Of a DNA stretch of 64,000 nucleotides, positions 58,942-64,000 are shown piece after piece. This DNA comes from Pectinophora gossypiella (Eukaryota; Arthropoda; Insecta; Lepidoptera; Gelechiidae): assembly GCF_024362695.1 (NCBI RefSeq), contig NC_065423.1:3775001-3839000 (forward strand). Reading direction: 5' to 3'. The notes beneath the pieces are model-generated. The model made no database searches. It was not told the DNA's origin and saw only the letters and a list, made by a program, of their open reading frames with translations. Both the position numbers and the translations under genes were made by a program. Numbering within the stretch: the first letter of the stretch is position 1; the number at the start of each line of letters is the position of its first letter.

Positions 58942-61900
58942 CTATTCAATTTTTTGAAATTGCATGATGATGATCAGATAGGTCGTGACTCCACCAAGGA
59001 TCTGAAAGACAATAAATTTAAACTTAGACTGTAACTGTCGTTTTTCGTAATCTTTTGTAACTTTCCTAAGCCCCCAGAACTTCAAGAAGTGATAAAAATT
59101 CTTGTGTAAGTATACTTAAGATCAGAAAAAGCTTGCCAGTAGCAAATTTGACGCATTATATATATATTTTTTTAATCTATTTATTGCTTGACTCGGTCTG
59201 TATTTTTTTCGTCTTATAAAATATCAAACCCTTTGTTTAACTATTGTGTCTGGAAATCTAGGCTTTTTGTACGTACATGTTCACGCCTAGTTCCCTTCAG
59301 GGTAGGCAAGGGCCACTGAATTTCTGTTTTTAAATTGACTTAATGTTTTGCATTTATTACAAACAAATACATACAACCCAGGTGCTTTCAAGGCCAGAAT
59401 GAACAGGCACCTTCTGGGCGAGCTCCCTTCATCTTAGGCCTCGTCAATGCCTTCGGGCAAGCCTATCAAAATTAAAGCACATAATAACGGGTTCTTACCG
59501 CGTTTAAATGGGGATATGAGACTCCCGATATTTCGACACTGTTCGGTAAGAACCCGTCTTCTTCTTCTATCGTGTGGGTTTTGAGGCGAATTACTAACCT
59601 CATCAACCCTGGTGTCAGGGTTACTATTGAGCCGCCAAAGGCCCCTGACATGACTCATTTATAACGACTACGTACTTACACAGTAAGTAGTAACCGGGAC
59701 CAACGGCTTAACGTGCCTTCCGAAGCACGGATCGTCTTACTTTCGGACAATCAGGTGATCAGCCTGTAATGTCCTAACCAAACTAGGGACCACAAAGTAA
59801 TTTTTGTGATATGTCCCCACTGGGAATCGAACCCAGGACCTCCGGATCGTGAGTCCAACGCTCAACCACTGGACCACGGAGGCCGTTGTTATGAACCCGT
59901 TATTATGTGCTTTAATTATGATAATAACCGCGTAAACTTAAAACAATGTATAAGCCTATCAAAGGTAAAAAAAATACTTGGATATCTGAGCCTTACGAGG
60001 ATAATATAAATGTAAAACGATCAGGTGGTTTAAAAAGGCATCAAAGCAATTCATCTAAAAAGCAATATTGAAATTTGACATTTGCGCATATTTGTACTTT
60101 TGCTTTTTAGGTGAATTGTTCCTATGTGGTCTTTCGTACCCTCAGGATCGACTTGGGTGCTTTTCTTGATGTCCATAATACTCACGGAGGTTATGAGTGG
60201 TCTGGACAGTGTGCACATCCCAAGGGGCTGGTAAGACAATTTATTGAGCTGGAACTGCTTATACAAGTGGTCAACCTCGAGGGCAAGCGAGTCATGAGGC
60301 GAACATATGCGCCGCTGAAGAGCAGCTACCAGGCGACCCGTGCGTTGCATCTAGTAATAACAACATAAGCTCTATTTCCCAATTCGCATATTCTGTCCAA
60401 GTAGTTAATGCCATCTGCGGCAAATCTACGATAAATCACGTCAAAAAAAAAACACCAATTCGCATAGTCAGAGGTACATCCAAAGCAAGATGAACTAAGT
60501 ACCCACAGCTCACCGAGCTTTCTACAAGACCAACGTGTAGGTGGTGAGCCGTATTGCATTTTAAGTTGAAATTGTAAAAATCCCATTGGGGTAAGTAAGA
60601 AATTCCATTTGCTTCGACCTTGACACACTCCTTGACACACTTTATACACGCATGCCGGTTCAGAGTAGATCATGTAAAAAATAGGTGCATTATTAAGATT
60701 ACAGGGTGTTCAAAAACTTTGAGGGTTAATTCAGACCATCATTCTGAGTTTATATCAAGTGGAATTTTTCGTCGCAAAAGTATGGGAATGGAAATAATAA
60801 AATAAAACACTAAAATTTTCATTTTGATGTTGGTCGCCGTATAAGGGTTGGAGGCGGAGATCCTCGAGCTGGCTTTTTCCTCGCGCAGCGTATTTCACTT
60901 GCGGTCCAGAGAGGCAACACTGCAAGCATAATGGGTACGTTCAGGCGGGGCTCGCTTTCCAGAGGGCTTTTTGACGCCTGATATGGTTTTTTATATATTT
61001 GTGTGTTTTGACGTATTTTAGTGTAGGTTTTTAATTTCACTATGTTAACTATTAGGAAAATATACTATTAAATAAGGACCACAGGCCAGAACCAACTATG
61101 GCAAGCGCATGCTGACGTATGAGGGAGTCCAAATGTATAACCAACCTTCGCACATTACAAAAATGTAATTTCTTTAACGCTTTTAAAAAAAAATTTGCAC
61201 AGTTTGGAAAGGTAGTTTAAATCCGTTTAATATTTAATTGACAGTGAGTGAAATGGCATTTTTTTTGTCTATTACGATTTATGTGAACGATGAAATTAAT
61301 TTTAGTTTTATCCTAGTTTATCTTTATTCTGATGTAAGTGACTTTGTATTGTCTTAAATGAGAATAAATAATCTTTAAACCTAAACCTAAATAAAATTTT
61401 AATGAATTTTCCGACTGGAAATTCTACTTGATATTAAATCAGAAGCATGAACTGAATCATCCACCTCAGGGTTTGTTACGATGTGATTAACACCTTGTAT
61501 ATTATATTAAGACGTCAAAAAACTACGCCGACATCATTTACCTCTTCTCCAGTTCTATATCCAGGTTCAACCAGCAGCATGATGAATGACAGGTACAAGG
61601 TGCAAAAAAATGTTTCCATGACAACAGGAGCAGCACTTATATTTGAGAAAGTTACTGAAATAAACAAAGTTTTTTTTATTTATGATTTATTTATTTTTTT
61701 ACTGAAATAAAAAAAGTTTTTTATTTCTGTTTAAAGTTATTTTTTTCTCAAATAAAACAGTTCTTTGTTTTTGGTCATAAAAAAGTTTTTCTATTTCAGT
61801 TCTCGCCCCAGTGTTCGCCCGAGTTATTCATTCATTTTAAAATTAACAGATGTCAATCGTCCGTCCCTTTCCTTTGCAGCGGATAAGAAAATGACAGGTA

Positions 61901-63194
61901 TAACTTGATATAAAATTAGATGGTGTATACAGATCAACATCCATTTCTTTTCAGTCATAAAATATTTCAATGTGGTATTTTTATTATTAACACTTTCAAG
62001 GACAGAACGTCTAATGACGTTCCGATTCCAAGGTCACACTATCTATTATGAACCATCAATGACCCATGGTCTCAGCTCGTGAAAGGGTTAAGTAACGCAG
62101 AATAAAATTACAATAGAAATAAGACGTTGGTCCCGGTTACTACTTACTGATGTAAGTACTCGTTGCATGAGCAATGTTAGGGCCTTTGGCGGCTCAATAA
62201 TAACTTTGATACCAGGGTTGGTGAGCTCCTCACAATTCATATGATAGAAGACGTGTTTTTGATGAAGCAAAATGTACTTAGTCCGGTTCGAAATATTCTC
62301 CATGGCGTTCTAAGCAGACCACAGTATTGCAATTTATTTAAAAATCAATATGGCAATGAGGGACTTTCCAGGCTGCGTTCCCCAAAAAGAATATAGATGG
62401 CGCTGTACAGAGTTGAATTCGTTTCACCTTCTAATTTCATGGATAGCAGACGTTTGCATCTTTTATCTTTGTTTTTGGGCATAAAAAATGACCCTTGTTA
62501 TGCCACAACACATCTTCCACCCATTATTATTCTGATCAAAACAAAGAGAAGCAATATAGGTAGCAACATGCCTAATTCTATACCGGGCATATTGATCCGA
62601 ACACCAAACAACAATTATTTTTATACTTACATCTGCAATTACTTACATCATATTTTTGAATTATTATGTACCAGAGTAATGTTATCAACGCCATATGTAT
62701 TGTTATTGGGTAACGTAGCCTGAAAAGTCCTTCATTTGTTATTTGCGCATGTAAAAGTAGTGCGCAATATCAACAAATATAAAAAAGGAATATTCGTTTT
62801 AATTGATTTTTTTTTTGATGAATTGATTCAATGTGGCCTTTTTAACCCCCCTGATATTCAGTACTCTGAACCTCTCTCTTTGTGTGTATGTGTGTGTCTG
62901 TAGTGGTCTGGTAATAGCTGCTCTGCAAGTTGCTGAGTTGAGCTTGAATAATGTTATTTAGAATCATATAGCGCATGCTTAGATCCTTCAGAGTTCTTAG
63001 GTGTAAATAAAACTTACTTGTCACGAAGTGGTAGTAAAATGGCGCTATGACGAGACGCAAGGCAAGTATGAGGAGTTGCATTATTAAAATCTTCTCGTAG
63101 CTATGATTCAGTTGGCGCATAACGTCACATATATCTATGTAACTCATAGTGAAGCTGCGCACTGACATCTCGGCATTATTTCTTGTTTGCGGTG
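58942..63194 (-). CDS. gustatory receptor Gr-C, last four exons (5' part beyond the right edge)
   Basis: Minus-strand exons 63194-63018, 61654-61542, 60350-60186 and 59001-58942 join in phase, giving about 171 residues and a stop. Their lengths (177, 113, 165, 60) parallel Gr-A and Gr-B. The first visible exon carries TM6 (ILIMQLLILALRLVIAPFYY). The next ends MLLVEPGYRTGEE, matching VEPGHRTSLE of Gr-B. The third starts MQRTGRLVAAL and has GMCTLSRPLITS. The last is ILGGVTTYLIIIMQFQKIE, with a perfect TYhhhhhQF motif. Exons for TM1 to TM5 should lie beyond position 64,000; none was found between 63,194 and the edge. Introns contain SINE-B, MITE-F and LINE debris. Confidence 0.88.
59375..59465 (+). 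mobile_element. LINE 3' stub (FKARMNRHLLGEL)
   Basis: GGTGCTTTCAAGGCCAGAAT decodes to PGAFKARMNRHLLGELPSS and a stop, the same reverse-transcriptase tail as at 20.5 and 27.2 kb. Less than 100 bp is preserved. It lies in the last Gr-C intron. Confidence 0.65.
59560..59887 (-). mobile_element. SINE-B, full length, in the last Gr-C intron
   Basis: CTTCTATCGTGTGGGTTTTG at the 3' end, AACGTGCCTTCCGAAGCACG in the middle, GGGAATCGAACCCAGG B box and CACTGGACCACGGAGGCCGT head (minus strand). Confidence 0.85.
60702..61498. mobile_element. MITE-F split by a LINE-like insertion
   Basis: The left arm (ACAGGGTGTTCAAAAACTTT, TATCAAGTGGAATTTTTCG) ends near 60,815 and the right arm resumes near 61,385 (TTCCGACTGGAAATTCTACT to GATTAACACCTTGTA). 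The insert of about 570 bp ends in AATAAATAATCTTTAAACCT, a LINE-type tail. It lies in the Gr-C intron between exons E7 and E8. Confidence 0.65.
61845..61935. mobile_element. MITE-E right arm
   Basis: GTCCGTCCCTTTCCTTTGCA and GCGGATAAGAAAATGACAGG then AACTTGATATAAAATTAGA. Only one terminal repeat is preserved. Confidence 0.65.
62117..62253 (+). mobile_element. SINE-B 3' half
   Basis: CGTTGGTCCCGGTTACTACT, GGGCCTTTGGCGGCTCAATA and CCAGGGTTGGTGAG match the SINE-B 3' part in plus orientation. The head is absent. It lies in a Gr-C intron. Confidence 0.6.
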
Positions 63195-63360
63195 CTAAGG
63201 AAAACATAGCATAAGTATTAGACTACTAAGAAGACCGTTATCGAAAATAATCAATTAAAATAAGTAGACATTACATAACATAGCATCACGCCTGTATCCC
63301 CAAAGGGGTAGGCAGATGTGTTTAGTTTTGGAAATGCATCCACTCCTCACCAACTAACTA

Positions 63361-63820
63361 TACAGGGTGGCCCAGAAGTTCAGGTTCAAAATGAAAAATT
63401 AGAAAGAGGGGCTCATTTATTAATGTTTCTAAAAGCCTATTAAATGAAGCAGTTTTTAGAAATACTTTCAGTGTCCATGACAATCTCATGTGTTTATTAT
63501 TCTTCGGCGAAGTTTTAACAACTGTAACAATTTTGGTCGAATTCTCACTTTGACTTCCGATAACTTTTTTTTAATCTTTGATTGAGCGATACACAGACTT
63601 AGGCATAGTTGTGAAGTAAAATAAAATAATTATTAAGAAAGGGATAGCGACAAAATGATTATTTCTGAAGTAAGGTAGAAAATCTAGAAAAAGGTACAAA
63701 ATGGGTCATATCTCCTAAACCGTAAATAATTGCTGAACATACATGGGGATGTTTCTGGTAGCTAATGAGCCCCTCTTTCTAATTTTTCATTTTGAACCTG
63801 AACTTCTGGGCCACCCTGTA
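63361..63820. mobile_element. non-autonomous TIR element with perfect 55-bp inverted repeats
   Basis: The left end CAGGGTGGCCCAGAAGTTCA and its continuation through GAAAGAGGGGCTCATT are exactly mirrored at the right end. TA flanks both sides, as in Tc1/mariner-type insertions. The roughly 350-bp core has no ORF. No other copy is in the window. Confidence 0.88.
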
Positions 63821-64000
63821 TTTAAGTCCCATGTAATAGACGCGCCTATTCCCATTAAACGGGCACAAAATATGAAAACCAAACATGAATTCAAAGGCAT
63901 TAAATCGAATTCAGTAGTATAGAGCCCGTGCCGGGATTCGAACTGAAAGTGTTCAGTAGTGACGAGGGATGTAAGTCACGCATTCTTCGAACACGGATCA

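Overview
This window is nuclear DNA from an insect, almost certainly a moth or butterfly (Lepidoptera). The genes are split into short exons with GT-AG introns. More than half of the sequence is mobile-element debris: at least four families of tRNA-derived SINEs, 3' stubs of non-LTR retrotransposons (recognisable from the tail of their reverse transcriptase), and several families of short terminal-inverted-repeat or fold-back MITEs. Nothing prokaryotic or viral was seen. Long single-frame ORFs are rare, so genes were built by joining exons whose splice phases match and whose peptides show family motifs.

Left part (1-13,800). The last five coding exons of a plus-strand gene lie at 2,502-6,839. 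They encode a V/T/P/Q-rich C-terminus like those of transcription regulators; its 5' part lies outside the window. A long gene-poor stretch (probable 3' UTR plus repeats) and several LINE/SINE fragments follow.

Middle (13,900-38,200). A complete seven-exon astacin zinc metalloprotease gene (14,533-23,458, +) has a TATA promoter and a poly(A) signal. An antisense 225-codon ORF sits in its fourth intron. A minisatellite separates it from a convergent, complete four-exon odorant-binding protein gene (24,824-28,125, -). Two orphan genes for small, acidic, probably secreted proteins follow (31,505-33,713, -; 36,774-38,052, +).

Right part (38,900-64,000). Three gustatory-receptor (Gr) genes lie head to tail on the minus strand. 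Gr-A (38,951-46,956) and Gr-B (50,718-57,457) can be assembled end to end at about 429 and 437 residues. Gr-C (58,942-63,194) has its last four exons here and its 5' part beyond the right edge. Exon lengths and phases are nearly identical between them (for example 177, 110-113, 162-165 and 60-72 nt for the last four), so they arose by tandem duplication. Gr-B also carries an extra in-frame cassette exon, three degenerate tandem copies of its TM6 exon, and degenerate copies of its first exon.

Together the OBP and the Gr genes form a small chemosensory neighbourhood. The OBP would carry ligands in the fluid of a sensillum or gut, and the receptors would sit in sensory neuron membranes. No sequence evidence ties the metalloprotease or the upstream regulator gene to that role.
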